Shown here: positions 1 to 7,672 of the stretch, piece after piece
How the letters are laid out: each line of letters opens with the position of its first letter
How positions within the stretch are numbered: position 1 is the stretch's first letter
DNA from: Dehalococcoidia bacterium
GTDB lineage: Bacteria; Chloroflexota; Dehalococcoidia; Tepidiformales; Tepidiformaceae
Assembly: GCA_020850615.1 (NCBI GenBank)
Contig: JADZEI010000006.1
Span: forward strand, 1 to 48,914
DNA length: 48,914 nucleotides
Direction of reading: 5' to 3'
The notes under the pieces: model-generated
Told to the model about the DNA's origin: nothing
What the model saw: only the letters and a program-made list of their open reading frames with translations
Database searches by the model: none
Made by a program: the position numbers and the translations under genes

Positions 1-102
1 CGCGCGCCTGGTTGCCTGCATACGTACCCGCCGCTGCTACGACCCCGACCTCTGGCAATGCCGGAAGGCCGCCTCTGCCGCTTGACGGACAACCACAGAT
101 GT

Positions 103-249
103 CCTATTGGTCGCGCCACCGATGGGCGCGCGACCGATGCGGGGCGGTCGGCGCGTGTTGCGGGCTGGCGCGGGACGGGCGTGCCGGGGCGCGGCCGAGC
201 GCTCCCTATTGGTCGCGCCACTGATGGGCGCGCCACCGATGCGGGGTGG
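103..249. repeat. Two-copy 45-bp direct repeat in the left-edge intergenic region
   Basis: Positions 103-147 and 205-249 carry nearly the same 45-bp sequence (starting cctattggtcgcgcca), with about 4 differences and a 102-bp period. Each copy contains facing GGTCGCGCC and GGCGCGC arms that could form an imperfect hairpin. The second copy ends six bases before the stop of the leftward metallopeptidase gene, so it could also act as its 3' hairpin. No gene is seen in positions 1-254. A related sequence occurs at 38861-39003. Confidence 0.6.
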
Positions 250-254
250 GCGGG

Positions 255-1154
255 TTAGTTGTTGAGGGTGCCGCCGCCGACGTTGCTGGGGAGGGTGAGG
301 TCTTCGAAGCAGGCGTCGAGGCCGCGGTTCTGGCCGAGGTTGAAGGCGTCGATCCGCTGGCCGGGGGTGCCGTGCGCCTGCGGGTCGAAGAACTCCGTGC
401 CGTCGGGGTCGCCGACCTGGAAGAGGGTGAGGATGGCCTCGTCCTTGTCGCCTTCTTCGAGGATGCGGTCGGCCGCGTCGAGGGTCCAGACGCCGGCGAA
501 GCAGTCGGCCTGGAGCTCGATCTCGATGGAGTAGAGGTCCGGGTCATCGAGGATGCCGAGGTTGCCCTGGACCAGGTGGCCCCATTCATGCGCGACCACG
601 AAGGCGACGGCGAAGTCGCCGCGGTTCTCGAGCAGGCTCTCCATGAACGGGAGGTGCATGTAGATCGAGTGGTCCAGGGGGCAGTAGAAGGCGTTCTCGG
701 GGCTCAACTCGCCGCAGGCAGAGTCGCCGCCGTCGTCGCCGTAGGTGACGAAGTCGACGGGCATTTCGTAGGCCACGCCGTTCTCGTCGAAGATGTTCTG
801 CCAGTAGGCGTTGATGTCGTCGTAGCTGAAGAGGAGCAGGTCGTCGATGGTGTCGGGGCAGCCGTCGACTTCGCCGGACCACTGGCCGAGGTCCTCGTCG
901 TCGGGGCACTCGTCGTCGCGGTCGACGATGCCGTCGCCGTCGCTGTCCTTCGTGCGGGAGGCACGCGTCGGCGTGGGGTCTTCGTCCTCGTCTTCGTCGT
1001 CGTCCTTGTTGCGGTCCGACTGCGAGCTGCGCTCGTCGTCGTCATCGCCACTGCCGCCGCCACACGCAGCTGCGGTGAGCGCGAAGACGCCGAGGAGCGC
1101 GAGGAGTGCCAGCAGCAGAGACGCCCTGTGGCGCAGCGAGAGCGAGTCGAACAT
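255..1154 (-). CDS. Secreted lipoprotein-type neutral zinc metallopeptidase
   Basis: 299 residues. The N-terminus has a hydrophobic stretch (about 11-30) ending at Cys31, a plausible lipobox, so the protein is probably a membrane-anchored extracytoplasmic lipoprotein. A very acidic D/E-rich linker (about 37-60) follows. A DSDGDGIVDRDD segment near residues 70-81 resembles the calcium-binding loops of thrombospondin type 3 repeats. The catalytic region holds HEWGH at 189-193, matching the HExxH zinc site, and ELQADCFAGVW at about 213-223. Both are hallmarks of the YpfJ-like 'neutral zinc metallopeptidase' family. Four or more cysteines in the mature part may form disulfides. Substrate is unknown. 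The gene is transcribed leftward as the last gene before the window edge, about 100 bp downstream of a small basic protein gene on the same strand. Confidence 0.82.
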   Translation of the reverse strand: MFDSLSLRHRASLLLALLALLGVFALTAAACGGGSGDDDDERSSQSDRNKDDDEDEDEDPTPTRASRTKDSDGDGIVDRDDECPDDEDLGQWSGEVDGCPDTIDDLLLFSYDDINAYWQNIFDENGVAYEMPVDFVTYGDDGGDSACGELSPENAFYCPLDHSIYMHLPFMESLLENRGDFAVAFVVAHEWGHLVQGNLGILDDPDLYSIEIELQADCFAGVWTLDAADRILEEGDKDEAILTLFQVGDPDGTEFFDPQAHGTPGQRIDAFNLGQNRGLDACFEDLTLPSNVGGGTLNN

Positions 1155-1255
1155 CCCATCACCATCGGCCCCGGATGGGCCTGACGGGATAGTAATGCGG
1201 CCTTCCCTATGGACACATGAAGCGGGTCACACGCCCATAACGCAGGGGCAGAACC

Positions 1256-1351
1256 CTACTTCTTCTCGGCGACCGCCGTGGACTTCTTCACCTGGGCCTG
1301 CTGCTTCTGCTTGGAGGTCTTGGCGGTGTTTTTGGGGCTCTTGTCACCCAT
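1256..1351 (-). CDS. Tiny conserved basic protein of the MGDKSPK type, 31 residues
   Basis: The ORF reads ATG to TAG on the minus strand and encodes MGDKSPKNTAKTSKQKQQ followed by 13 more residues, ending in EKK. It is lysine- and glutamine-rich, with no hydrophobic segment. An AGGAG motif lies 6-7 nt upstream of the ATG, and a promoter-like pair lies a further 30 bp upstream. The MGDKSPK start recurs, from memory, in very short hypothetical proteins of high-GC bacteria; I know no function. Composition suggests a disordered protein or a nucleic-acid binder, which is inference. It is too short for usual gene-finder cut-offs, so it may be missing from standard annotations. Confidence 0.7.
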   Translation of the reverse strand: MGDKSPKNTAKTSKQKQQAQVKKSTAVAEKK

Positions 1352-1383
1352 GGCGGTTCTCCTATAGCTGGTATAGAGGCTCG

Positions 1384-1412
1384 ATACTAGCGGCACCGGG
1401 CGGGCTTGAGAA
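1384..1412 (-). promoter_or_regulatory. Candidate sigma-70 type promoter for the 31-residue protein
   Basis: On the minus strand TTCTCA (1407-1412) and TAGTAT (1384-1389) are separated by exactly 17 bp. Each matches 4 of 6 consensus bases. The predicted start would leave a leader of about 25 nt carrying the AGGAG ribosome site. The element falls just after the end of the upstream enoyl-CoA hydratase gene, so the small gene likely has its own promoter. Confidence 0.4.
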
Positions 1413-1432
1413 CCCCGTGGGGCGGAGCGTGC

Positions 1433-2212
1433 TTAACCGTCCTTCCGCTGCCGGGCGAGCTGGCGGGCAAGCACCAGGTAGTCGCGGTCGCTGTGGGTGA
1501 CGTGGGCGGGGACCATCGCCTCGGCGAGCGCGTTCGTCGTGGACTTCGTGAGGGCGAGGGACATGGGGTCCTTGGCGAGGAGCTTCGCGGCGAGGGCGCG
1601 GGCCGCGGGAAGGAGCTCGGCGTCCGGGGTCACGTGGTTCACGAAGCCCCAGCGCAGGGCGTCGACCGCGGTGAATCGGTCGCAGGTCATCACGAGTTCC
1701 TTGGTGCGGGCGGGGCCCAGCTCGCGCATGAGCCGCGGGAGGGCGTTCCAGGTGAGCGGGATGTCGAGGTCGACCTCCGGGATCGAGAACCAGGCCGACT
1801 CGGCGGCGAGGCGGATATCCATGCAGGCGAGGAAGACGACGGCGCCGCCGATCGTGAGGCCGTTGACCGCACCAATCGTCACCTGGTCGAGGGCCTCGAT
1901 GGCGGCGGCGGTGCGGTTGCCCATGCTGGCGTTGATGCGCTCGGCGAGGGGGTCACGGGTGGCGCTGCCGGACGGCGCGTCGGGAGCGGCGTCGCCGGTT
2001 CCCTGGCCGAGGTCTGCGCCGGCGGAGAAGGCGCGGCCGGCGCCGGTGAAGATGACGACCCGGGACTCGGCGTCGTCCTGGAGGTAGCGGCAGAGCGCCT
2101 GGAGGTCGCTGTGGACGGCGCCGCTGATGGCGTTGAGCTTCTCGGGGCGGTTGAGCGTGACGGTGACGAGACCGGGCAGATCGGGGTCGCGTTGGACGAG
2201 CAGGGTATCCAT
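1433..2212 (-). CDS. Enoyl-CoA hydratase/isomerase (crotonase) family protein
   Basis: About 259 residues, a typical length for the family. The N-terminal part has LNRPEKLNAIS, and SAGADL supplies the first oxyanion-hole element. GGAVVFLACMDIRLAAESAWFS gives the second oxyanion-hole/CoA region, followed by IPEVDLDIPLTW. The Glu in IPE matches one catalytic acid of hydratases, but the usual glycine-rich LGI-P-xxG segment is changed to DIPLTW, so the exact reaction cannot be assigned. Such enzymes act on acyl-CoA thioesters in fatty acid or aromatic degradation. The start is uncertain: the ATG at 2212 (MDTLLVQ) fits family N-termini best. An in-frame ATG at 2221 and a TTG at 2248 are alternatives, and none has a clear ribosome site. 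Confidence 0.85.
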   Translation of the reverse strand: MDTLLVQRDPDLPGLVTVTLNRPEKLNAISGAVHSDLQALCRYLQDDAESRVVIFTGAGRAFSAGADLGQGTGDAAPDAPSGSATRDPLAERINASMGNRTAAAIEALDQVTIGAVNGLTIGGAVVFLACMDIRLAAESAWFSIPEVDLDIPLTWNALPRLMRELGPARTKELVMTCDRFTAVDALRWGFVNHVTPDAELLPAARALAAKLLAKDPMSLALTKSTTNALAEAMVPAHVTHSDRDYLVLARQLARQRKDG

Positions 2213-2455
2213 GGCGCGCATCAGAGCGGCTGCGGCTTCGAGCGTCAACCGGCCACTTGAGCCCCATTTTCGGGGCCACGCGGTGGAGGCCCGGGGCAGG
2301 GGCGGCGAAGACGTGACCGTGGCCGCGCGGACGGGTTGACGGTCCGTGGAGAAGGGCGCGCCTGAACCTTGGCGCTCTGTGGCGGCGAATGGGGAGCGCC
2401 GTCTTCAACAGTAACCCGGGCAGCGCCCCACTGCCTGTCCGACGGGACGACACCT

Positions 2456-2776
2456 ATGAGCACGATCATCGAGTTTCCCGCCCGCACCTACCCGGCGACG
2501 GCGCACGGCGAACCGGAAGCGCACCCGCTGCCGGAGATCGAGCGCGAGGCGCTGGCGCGGATCGCCCGGGACCTCGACCTCCTGGAGCCGGCTGCGCGGC
2601 GGCCGCTGGCGGCGCTGCTCGCGGCGATCGACGAGACGGGCGAAATCCGGGCGATGCGGCGCGCGCGGGCGGCCGCGGCCTACGAACGCACGGCGCGGCC
2701 GGCGAACGGCGCGAGCTGGCGGCTTCGGAACCGGCTGAGCTCGTCGTGGCTGCCAACGATGTCCGCGGCGAGCTGA
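2456..2776 (+). CDS. Hypothetical small protein
   Basis: About 106 residues starting MSTIIEFPARTYPA. The central part (about 25-75) is rich in Ala, Leu, Glu and Arg and is probably alpha-helical. The last 25 residues are less protein-like (Trp/Ser-rich). The next frame over the same stretch gives a more ordinary-looking C-terminus ending at 2793, so a frameshift in the gene or the read cannot be excluded. G/C-ended codons favour the frame given here. No domain is recognised. It stands alone and is followed by a strong terminator. Confidence 0.45.
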   Translation: MSTIIEFPARTYPATAHGEPEAHPLPEIEREALARIARDLDLLEPAARRPLAALLAAIDETGEIRAMRRARAAAAYERTARPANGASWRLRNRLSSSWLPTMSAAS

Positions 2777-2798
2777 CAATCGCAACCGGCTGAAACGG

Positions 2799-2830
2799 CG
2801 AGAGGCACCCGGTTGGGTGCCTCTCGTTTT
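2799..2830. terminator. Rho-independent terminator, usable in both directions
   Basis: A perfect 12-bp stem (2799-2810 with 2815-2826) with GGTT loop is followed by TTTT on the plus strand. On the minus strand the stem is followed by TTTCAG. It sits between the convergent small hypothetical gene and the CitE-family lyase gene. Confidence 0.85.
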
Positions 2831-2849
2831 GTGTGTGCCGAAGGCGGCG

Positions 2850-3860
2850 TCAGTGGGCGCCGGCCATCTCCGGGGCATCGAAGAACGTCTTCTGGACCTC
2901 CGCCGGGATGGGCAGGTTCATGACGTGGGCGCGCTGGAGCTGCTCCCAATAGTAGCGGTAGGTCGCGCGGTCGTGGAGGTTGCCGTCGTGCTGGATCGGG
3001 CCCCAGTCGGCGGCATAGGCCTTGAGCAGGATCGCCTCGGCTTCCTCGATCTCGGGCATCGCGGGCGCCATGGCGCGCGTGATGGGCTCGATCTGGGCCG
3101 GGTAGATGGACCACTGGCGGAGGAAGCCGAACTCCTCGCGGGCGCGGAGGGCGTCCTTGTAGATGAAGTCGGTGTCCTTGAGCTCGAGCGTGACGTTGTG
3201 GGCGGGCACGACGCCGTTCGCGAGCGCGGCGGCCACGGTCTCGGCCTTCGCGCGGTGGATGAGCGCGTGGTCGAACTGGCCGGGCGACTTCATGTGGGCG
3301 CTGGTGATGGCGCCGTGGTGCGCGCTGACGAAGTCCATCAGGCCGAAGTCGAGCACCTGGACGTTCGGGAGCTCGGCGATCTGCCAGACCTCGCGGAGGG
3401 CGCCGTGGGTCTCGATGAGGGCGTGGATCGGGATTTCGCGCTTGATGCCGGCCTTCGCGGTGGCGTTGCGGATGTAGTCGATCATCTCGGCGAGCTTCGC
3501 GGCCTTCGTGGACTTGGGGACCGTGATGTAGGCGACGCGTTCGCCGGCGCCGGGGACGATGATGTCGACGTCGTCCTTCCAGTGCTCGTGGGTGTAGTCG
3601 TGGATGCGGACGCCGGCCATGTTGAAGTGGTTGCCGGCGCTGTTCTGCTGGCGGACGACCATCTCGGCGTGCTCTTTTTCGCGGCCGGTGGGGGCGCCAT
3701 CCTCGCAGTCCATGGTGATATCGAAGACGCCGCCCATCTTCTGCTGGAGCTCGAAGGCCTTGGCGATGCGCTCCTCGGTGCCGGCGAAGTGCTCGCAGGT
3801 CGGGATGATGGGAAACGGCTTCTCGCCCTCGAAGAGGGCCTCATTCGGATGACGCGGCAT
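2850..3860 (-). CDS. CitE/HpcH-HpaI family CoA-ester lyase, malyl-CoA lyase-like
   Basis: 336 residues. Family features include VFDITMDCEDGAP (acidic metal/CoA-binding strand, about residues 45-57), PIHALIETHGALREV (the catalytic-region Glu), LDFGLMDFVSAH, and a C-terminal segment with IYPAQIEPI. The length and the 'CEDGAPTGREKEHAE' style motif match the malyl-CoA/beta-methylmalyl-CoA lyase branch of the CitE superfamily better than the roughly 290-residue CitE of citrate lyase. Such enzymes cleave malyl-CoA-type esters to acetyl- or propionyl-CoA and glyoxylate with Mg2+. The particular substrate is inference. The gene stands alone, divergent from the HigBA pair, and ends at the shared terminator. 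Confidence 0.75.
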   Translation of the reverse strand: MPRHPNEALFEGEKPFPIIPTCEHFAGTEERIAKAFELQQKMGGVFDITMDCEDGAPTGREKEHAEMVVRQQNSAGNHFNMAGVRIHDYTHEHWKDDVDIIVPGAGERVAYITVPKSTKAAKLAEMIDYIRNATAKAGIKREIPIHALIETHGALREVWQIAELPNVQVLDFGLMDFVSAHHGAITSAHMKSPGQFDHALIHRAKAETVAAALANGVVPAHNVTLELKDTDFIYKDALRAREEFGFLRQWSIYPAQIEPITRAMAPAMPEIEEAEAILLKAYAADWGPIQHDGNLHDRATYRYYWEQLQRAHVMNLPIPAEVQKTFFDAPEMAGAH

Positions 3861-3963
3861 GGTATGTCCCCAGGGAAAAAGTGCGTGGGGGACAGTATGG
3901 CACGGGTGCCCCGGTTCGTCGCTTAGCTTGCGTGTGGGCCCGCCGCCGCGTATCCATCCGGTC

Positions 3964-4254
3964 GTGATTCAGTCGTTCGGCGATCGTGCAACTGAAGACA
4001 TCTACCATGCCCGGACGTCAATCGAGACGCGCCGCCTGCCTCCCGAGCTCGTCCGTGCAGCGAGGAGGAGGCTCGACATGCTGTTGGCGGCGAAGCATGT
4101 GCGTGACCTGGCTGCGCCGCCGGGCAACCGCCTCGAGGCACTTCGCGGTGACCTGGCGGGGTACTGGAGTATCCGGGTCAACCAGCAGTGGCGGCTCGTC
4201 TTCCGTTGGATGGAGGATGGGGCTCACGACGTTCGCCTGATGGATTACCATTAG
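3964..4254 (+). CDS. higB: HigB-like (RelE superfamily) toxin
   Basis: 96 residues from a GTG start (VIQSFGDRATEDIYH). The pattern of FGDRATEDIY, LPPELVRAARRRLDML, PPGNRLEALRGDLAG, W.IRVN.QWRLVFRW and a C-terminal DVRLMDYH is the classical HigB/plasmid-maintenance killer signature. The Arg of IRVNxxWRxxF and the terminal DYH are the usual ribosome-dependent mRNA endonuclease residues. The antitoxin gene starts 3 nt after the stop, in the toxin-first order typical of higBA. The ORF extends further upstream, but the added residues do not resemble the family. It probably cleaves mRNA on the ribosome and is held in check by HigA. Confidence 0.88.
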   Translation: MIQSFGDRATEDIYHARTSIETRRLPPELVRAARRRLDMLLAAKHVRDLAAPPGNRLEALRGDLAGYWSIRVNQQWRLVFRWMEDGAHDVRLMDYH

Positions 4255-4257
4255 CTC

Positions 4258-4548
4258 ATGCCCACGCACCTTCCTGAGAACCGGATCCCGACGCACCCGG
4301 GCGAGATCCTCGGCGAGGAGTTCCTGATCCCTCTCGGGAAGACGCCCGCGGACCTCGCACGGCATATCGGCGTCAATGTCGCGGCGATCGAGGACCTGAT
4401 CGCGGGGCGGAGCGGCATGACGGCCGCGCTCGCCTGGGGGCTGTCGATGGCGTTCGACACATCGCCCGAGTTCTGGCTGAACCTGCAGGCCGCACACGAC
4501 CTCGCCGCGACACGGCCGACGAGCTCCATCGGACTCCTGGCGGTCTAG
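4258..4548 (+). CDS. higA: HigA-like XRE-family antitoxin
   Basis: 96 residues. HPGEILGEEFLIPLGK (about 13-28) and the C-terminal SPEFWLNLQAAHDL (about 71-84) are diagnostic of the HigA/VapI subfamily of helix-turn-helix antitoxins. The middle LARHIGVNVAAIEDLIAGRSGMT region is the HTH. It neutralises HigB and usually represses its own operon; no clear operator is visible upstream. The gene is 3 nt from higB and co-transcribed. Confidence 0.9.
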   Translation: MPTHLPENRIPTHPGEILGEEFLIPLGKTPADLARHIGVNVAAIEDLIAGRSGMTAALAWGLSMAFDTSPEFWLNLQAAHDLAATRPTSSIGLLAV

Positions 4549-4600
4549 TCGCGGCTTATACCGCTCGCGTGGGTTATCATTTCGGGCGGAGGCGCTGCCT

Positions 4601-5110
4601 GTGGCCCGCGATGCCGTCCTCGAGGTGCTGTATTACGTCGACGAGGCGTTCGATAGCCTCGGCCACCTCGCCACCGGCGCCAACCACTCGCTCCTCGGGA
4701 ACGTCCGGAGCGTGCCGGACGACGCGTGGGCGGCGGTGCCCCCCGGCGGGGAGCGGTCGATCTGCGACATCGTCCTGCACGTGGGCGGCGCGAAGCTGAT
4801 GTACGACGACCACGCCTTCGGGGCGGGGGAGCTGACGTGGGATTCGGGGCTGGTGAACCCGTGGGCAGGCGGCGGCGCCCGGCGGGAGCACGTGCTCGAA
4901 TGGCTGACGGCGGCGCACCAGCGGCTGCGCGGCCACATCGCGGCGCTGACCGACATGCAACTGGCGGAACGGCGGAAGGCGCACTGGGGCGAATCGCTGC
5001 CGGCGCGCTGGCTCATCTCGGCGGTCATCCAGCACGACCTCTATCACGCGGGCGAGATCAACCACATCCGGGGCGTCCTCACCGGTTCGGACGGCTGGGC
5101 CGAGCGCTGA
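4601..5110 (+). CDS. DinB-like four-helix metal-binding protein
   Basis: 169 residues from a GTG start. His residues at DIVLHVGG (about 58) and QHDLYHAGEIN (about 146 and 150) form the three-histidine metal site of the DinB/YfiT superfamily. WSLLG-like N-terminal and LRGHI central helices fit the fold. Members include thiol S-transferases (bacillithiol or mycothiol dependent) and many proteins of unknown activity; nothing here identifies the thiol. It is followed after 40 bp by the ybaK-like gene. Confidence 0.75.
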   Translation: MARDAVLEVLYYVDEAFDSLGHLATGANHSLLGNVRSVPDDAWAAVPPGGERSICDIVLHVGGAKLMYDDHAFGAGELTWDSGLVNPWAGGGARREHVLEWLTAAHQRLRGHIAALTDMQLAERRKAHWGESLPARWLISAVIQHDLYHAGEINHIRGVLTGSDGWAER

Positions 5111-5150
5111 GCCGAAGCGCCGAGCCGCGCGGAGCGGTACCCTACGCCGG

Positions 5151-5630
5151 ATGACGCCGAACGAACGCGTACGGGCAGCCCTGGAGGCACTCGGGCTGCC
5201 GGCGGCGATTACCAGCTACGACGGGAGCACCCACACGGCGGCCGATGCGGCGGCGCCGGTTGGCTGCGAGCCCGGCCAGATCGTGAAGTCGCTGTTCTTC
5301 GTGGCCGAAGGGCGGCCGACGCTCGCGCTCGTGGCCGGCGACCGGCAGGTCGACACGGCGAAGCTGGCCGAGATCGTGGGTGTGGGGCGCAAGAAGCTGA
5401 AGATGGGCACGCCGGAGGAGGTCATCGCGCAGACGGGGTTCCCGGTCGGGGGCGTGCCGCCGGTGGGGCTGGCCCGGGCGGCGGACGTGGTGGTGGACGA
5501 ATCGCTCCGGCGGTTCCGCGTGGTCTGGGCTTCGGCCGGGACGGACACAACCGTATTCGAAGCGGATACGCTGGCACTGGTGCAGGCGGTGAACGGACAG
5601 TGGGCAGGGATTACCCGGGACGCGAGCTGA
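5151..5630 (+). CDS. YbaK/EbsC family protein, probable aminoacyl-tRNA deacylase
   Basis: 159 residues covering the whole YbaK domain: an N-terminal RVRAALEALGL helix, QIVKSLFFVAEGRPTLAL with the conserved Lys, DTAKLAEIVG, and the glycine-rich VGGVPPVG loop. In the family these elements form the editing pocket that hydrolyses mischarged tRNA, for example Cys-tRNA(Pro) or Ala-tRNA(Pro). The exact tRNA substrate is not readable. The stop overlaps or lies close to the start of the UbiA-type gene, so the two may be co-transcribed. Confidence 0.85.
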   Translation: MTPNERVRAALEALGLPAAITSYDGSTHTAADAAAPVGCEPGQIVKSLFFVAEGRPTLALVAGDRQVDTAKLAEIVGVGRKKLKMGTPEEVIAQTGFPVGGVPPVGLARAADVVVDESLRRFRVVWASAGTDTTVFEADTLALVQAVNGQWAGITRDAS

Positions 5631-5647
5631 CGGCCGGCCAGGGCGGC

Positions 5648-6553
5648 GTGCTTGGGATCGCGCTCCCGCCGCTGCTCGTCGCCATGCGCCCATTCCAGTG
5701 GCCGAAGAACGGGCTGGTGTTCGCCGCGTTCATCTTCAGCGCGGGCGACGCGTGGTCGCCATCGTCGCCGGAGGAGTGGTGGCCGAAGCTGTGGCGGACG
5801 GCGGCGCTGTTTGGGCTCTGGTGCCTGGCCGCGAGCGCGGTCTACCTGCTGAACGACATCCGCGACCGCGCGGCCGACCAGGTGCACCCGCGCAAACGGC
5901 ACCGGCCGATCGCCAGCGGCGCCGTCTCGGTGCGCTCAGCCCGGACGACGGCGATGGTGTTGATCGCAGTCGCGCTGCCGCTGGGGTTCCTGCTGCACGT
6001 GGTCACGGGCGCGATCCTGGCGGGCTACACGGTGGTGATGATCCTCTACTCGTTCGGGCTCAAGGAAGTGCCGATCATCGACGTGCTGATCCTGGTCGGC
6101 GGGGTGATCGCGCGGGCGGTGGCGGGGGGCGCGGCGATCGATGTCGACATCAGCCCATGGCTGTACGTCTGCAGCGGCTTCGGCGCGTTCTTCCTGGCGA
6201 TCAGCAAGCGCTGGGCGGAGTACCGGCAGCTGGGCCCCGAGGCAGCGCTCCACCGGCCGGCGCTGGCACAGTACCAGGGCGAGGCGCTGGGCCAGCTGCT
6301 CACGATCAGCGCCGCGACGGCGATCCTCGCGTACGCGCTCTACAGCATCGAATCGGTGAACGTGCCGCGAAACGGGAGCATGGCGCTGACCGTGCCCTTC
6401 GCCGCGTTCGGGGTGTTCCGCTACCTGCTGCTGCTGAACGGCAACCGGCGGGACGACGCGCCGGACCAGATCGTGTTCACGGATCCGCAGATCGTGCTCG
6501 CGGTCATCGGCTTCGTGGTGACGGCGATGGTGGTGATGGTGGTCAACCGGTAG
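5648..6553 (+). CDS. UbiA family membrane prenyltransferase, decaprenyl-phosphate phosphoribosyltransferase-like
   Basis: About 301 residues with 8-9 hydrophobic segments. The first conserved segment MRPFQWPKNGLVFAAFIFSA and the aspartate motif NDIRDRAADQVHPRKRHRPI closely resemble the branch that transfers phosphoribosyl from PRPP to polyprenyl phosphate (mycobacterial Rv3806c type), which makes the arabinose donor for cell-envelope glycans. The NDxxDxxxD motif binds Mg-diphosphate at the membrane face. The start is uncertain: a GTG at 5648 gives a reasonable N-terminus, an in-frame GTG at 5600 would overlap ybaK by 31 nt, and ATG 5684 (MRPFQW) would be the shortest. The actual substrate is inferred from motif style only. 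Confidence 0.8.
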   Translation: MLGIALPPLLVAMRPFQWPKNGLVFAAFIFSAGDAWSPSSPEEWWPKLWRTAALFGLWCLAASAVYLLNDIRDRAADQVHPRKRHRPIASGAVSVRSARTTAMVLIAVALPLGFLLHVVTGAILAGYTVVMILYSFGLKEVPIIDVLILVGGVIARAVAGGAAIDVDISPWLYVCSGFGAFFLAISKRWAEYRQLGPEAALHRPALAQYQGEALGQLLTISAATAILAYALYSIESVNVPRNGSMALTVPFAAFGVFRYLLLLNGNRRDDAPDQIVFTDPQIVLAVIGFVVTAMVVMVVNR

Positions 6554-6582
6554 GGCGCGGCCGCGCGGGCCAGGTACGCAAA

Positions 6583-6608
6583 CGAGGCCCCGCTGGTGCG
6601 GGGCCTCG
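6583..6608 (-). terminator. Hairpin terminator downstream of the RnfD-like gene
   Basis: A perfect 11-bp stem (6583-6593 with 6598-6608) with TGGT loop is followed on the minus strand by TTTGCG, so it best serves the leftward rnfD-like operon. It lies 8 bp past that gene's stop and also after the rightward UbiA gene. Confidence 0.65.
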
Positions 6609-6616
6609 CCGGTGGT

Positions 6617-7672
6617 TCAGTGGTGGACCGGGCGGCGAAAGAGCTCGTCCGGGGGCGGTACCTCGGCGGCCGGGTCGGCCGGGGGCGGTGCGCCGGCACC
6701 AGCGCGGTACCAGAGCGGCGATGCGTGCCGGTTCGGGCCAGCGGCGCTGCGGCTCACCACGGAGGCGAGGGGCGGCGCGGGGCTCGCGGGACGGCGGACG
6801 ATTCCCCCGGGCTTCGCAGCCGACGGGCGGGCAGCGGGGCGGCGCTTGCGGTCGCGCTGGGCGAGCCACTTGCGTGTGCCCTCGTAGGCGTTGCCCACCA
6901 GGAGCGCCGCGGGCAGGAAGTACACCCACCCGAAGAGCTGGAACACCGCGAACGCGGCGGCGGCGACGATGAAGGCGTAGGCCGCCTGGTCGCGGAACTT
7001 CACCGGGCAGGTGGGCGGGTCGTCGGCCATGAAGAACACGAAGAACAGGACGGCGTGGATGTCTGGCGCGCGGAAGATCTCGGCGACCTGCGCGCCTTCG
7101 CCGTTCAGGCTGGCGAGCGTGAAGAGCGAGAAGTACGTGCCGAGGAACGTGAGCACGAGCGGCCACTTGTTGATCCGGTCGGCGATGTAGGCGCCGGCGA
7201 CGATGAGGACGGCGACGCCGAGCCATTCGTACTCCGGCAGGGCGCCCCACCAGCTCTGGATGCTGTCGAACAGCACCGAGACGACGACGATGGCGAGCGC
7301 CGCCGGGTTGAACACGTTCGCGAGGCGCGTGCGGAAGAGGTGCTTGCTCGCGAGGGCGATGACCGTGGCGGCGACGGGGATGATGACGTCCTCGTAGGGG
7401 CTGAGGACCATCGCGATGATGAGCGCGGTGAGGATGCCACCGTCCGGGAAGGCCCAGGTGTGGCGGTGGAGCCGCGCGACCGTGACATCGACGATGGCGG
7501 CGGCGGCGACGGCGCCGATAAGCCCGGGGAGTACCTGCGCCGCGCCTTCGGACGGGATAGCGAGCGCGAGGATGCCCGCGAAGATGAGGAGGAGCTGGCC
7601 CTTGGGCGCGCGGACCAGCTTCTTCAGGCTGCGCAGCGGCGACGGTGCGGGGCGGGCGGCGATGGCGGTCAT
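6617..7672 (-). CDS. RnfD/NqrB-like membrane electron-transport subunit with Pro-rich tail
   Basis: 351 residues. The first 260 have about nine hydrophobic helices with family landmarks: WAFPDGGILTALIIAMVLSP, RTRLANVFNPAALAIV (the FNPA motif), GAYIADR and FFVFFMADDPPTCPVKF. These identify the NqrB/RnfD fold, which carries flavin and takes part in membrane electron transfer. The usual S-G-A-T flavinylation motif of true RnfD/NqrB is not found, so it probably has no covalent FMN of its own. Residues about 265-351 form an Ala/Pro/Arg-rich tail, likely cytoplasmic and disordered. The ATG overlaps the apbE stop by 4 nt, so it is translationally coupled to an ApbE and an FMN-binding protein. Other Rnf subunits are not present in the window. 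Confidence 0.78.
   Translation of the reverse strand: MTAIAARPAPSPLRSLKKLVRAPKGQLLLIFAGILALAIPSEGAAQVLPGLIGAVAAAAIVDVTVARLHRHTWAFPDGGILTALIIAMVLSPYEDVIIPVAATVIALASKHLFRTRLANVFNPAALAIVVVSVLFDSIQSWWGALPEYEWLGVAVLIVAGAYIADRINKWPLVLTFLGTYFSLFTLASLNGEGAQVAEIFRAPDIHAVLFFVFFMADDPPTCPVKFRDQAAYAFIVAAAAFAVFQLFGWVYFLPAALLVGNAYEGTRKWLAQRDRKRRPAARPSAAKPGGIVRRPASPAPPLASVVSRSAAGPNRHASPLWYRAGAGAPPPADPAAEVPPPDELFRRPVHH

Noticed and set aside
103-249. Start of a CRISPR array at the window edge
   Set aside because: Only two copies with 102-bp period and several mismatches, and no cas genes; it matches a dispersed tandem pair elsewhere.
3859-3963. N-terminal extension of the HigB toxin frame
   Set aside because: The extra 35 residues look like translated intergenic DNA. 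The GTG at 3964 gives the usual HigB length and N-terminus.
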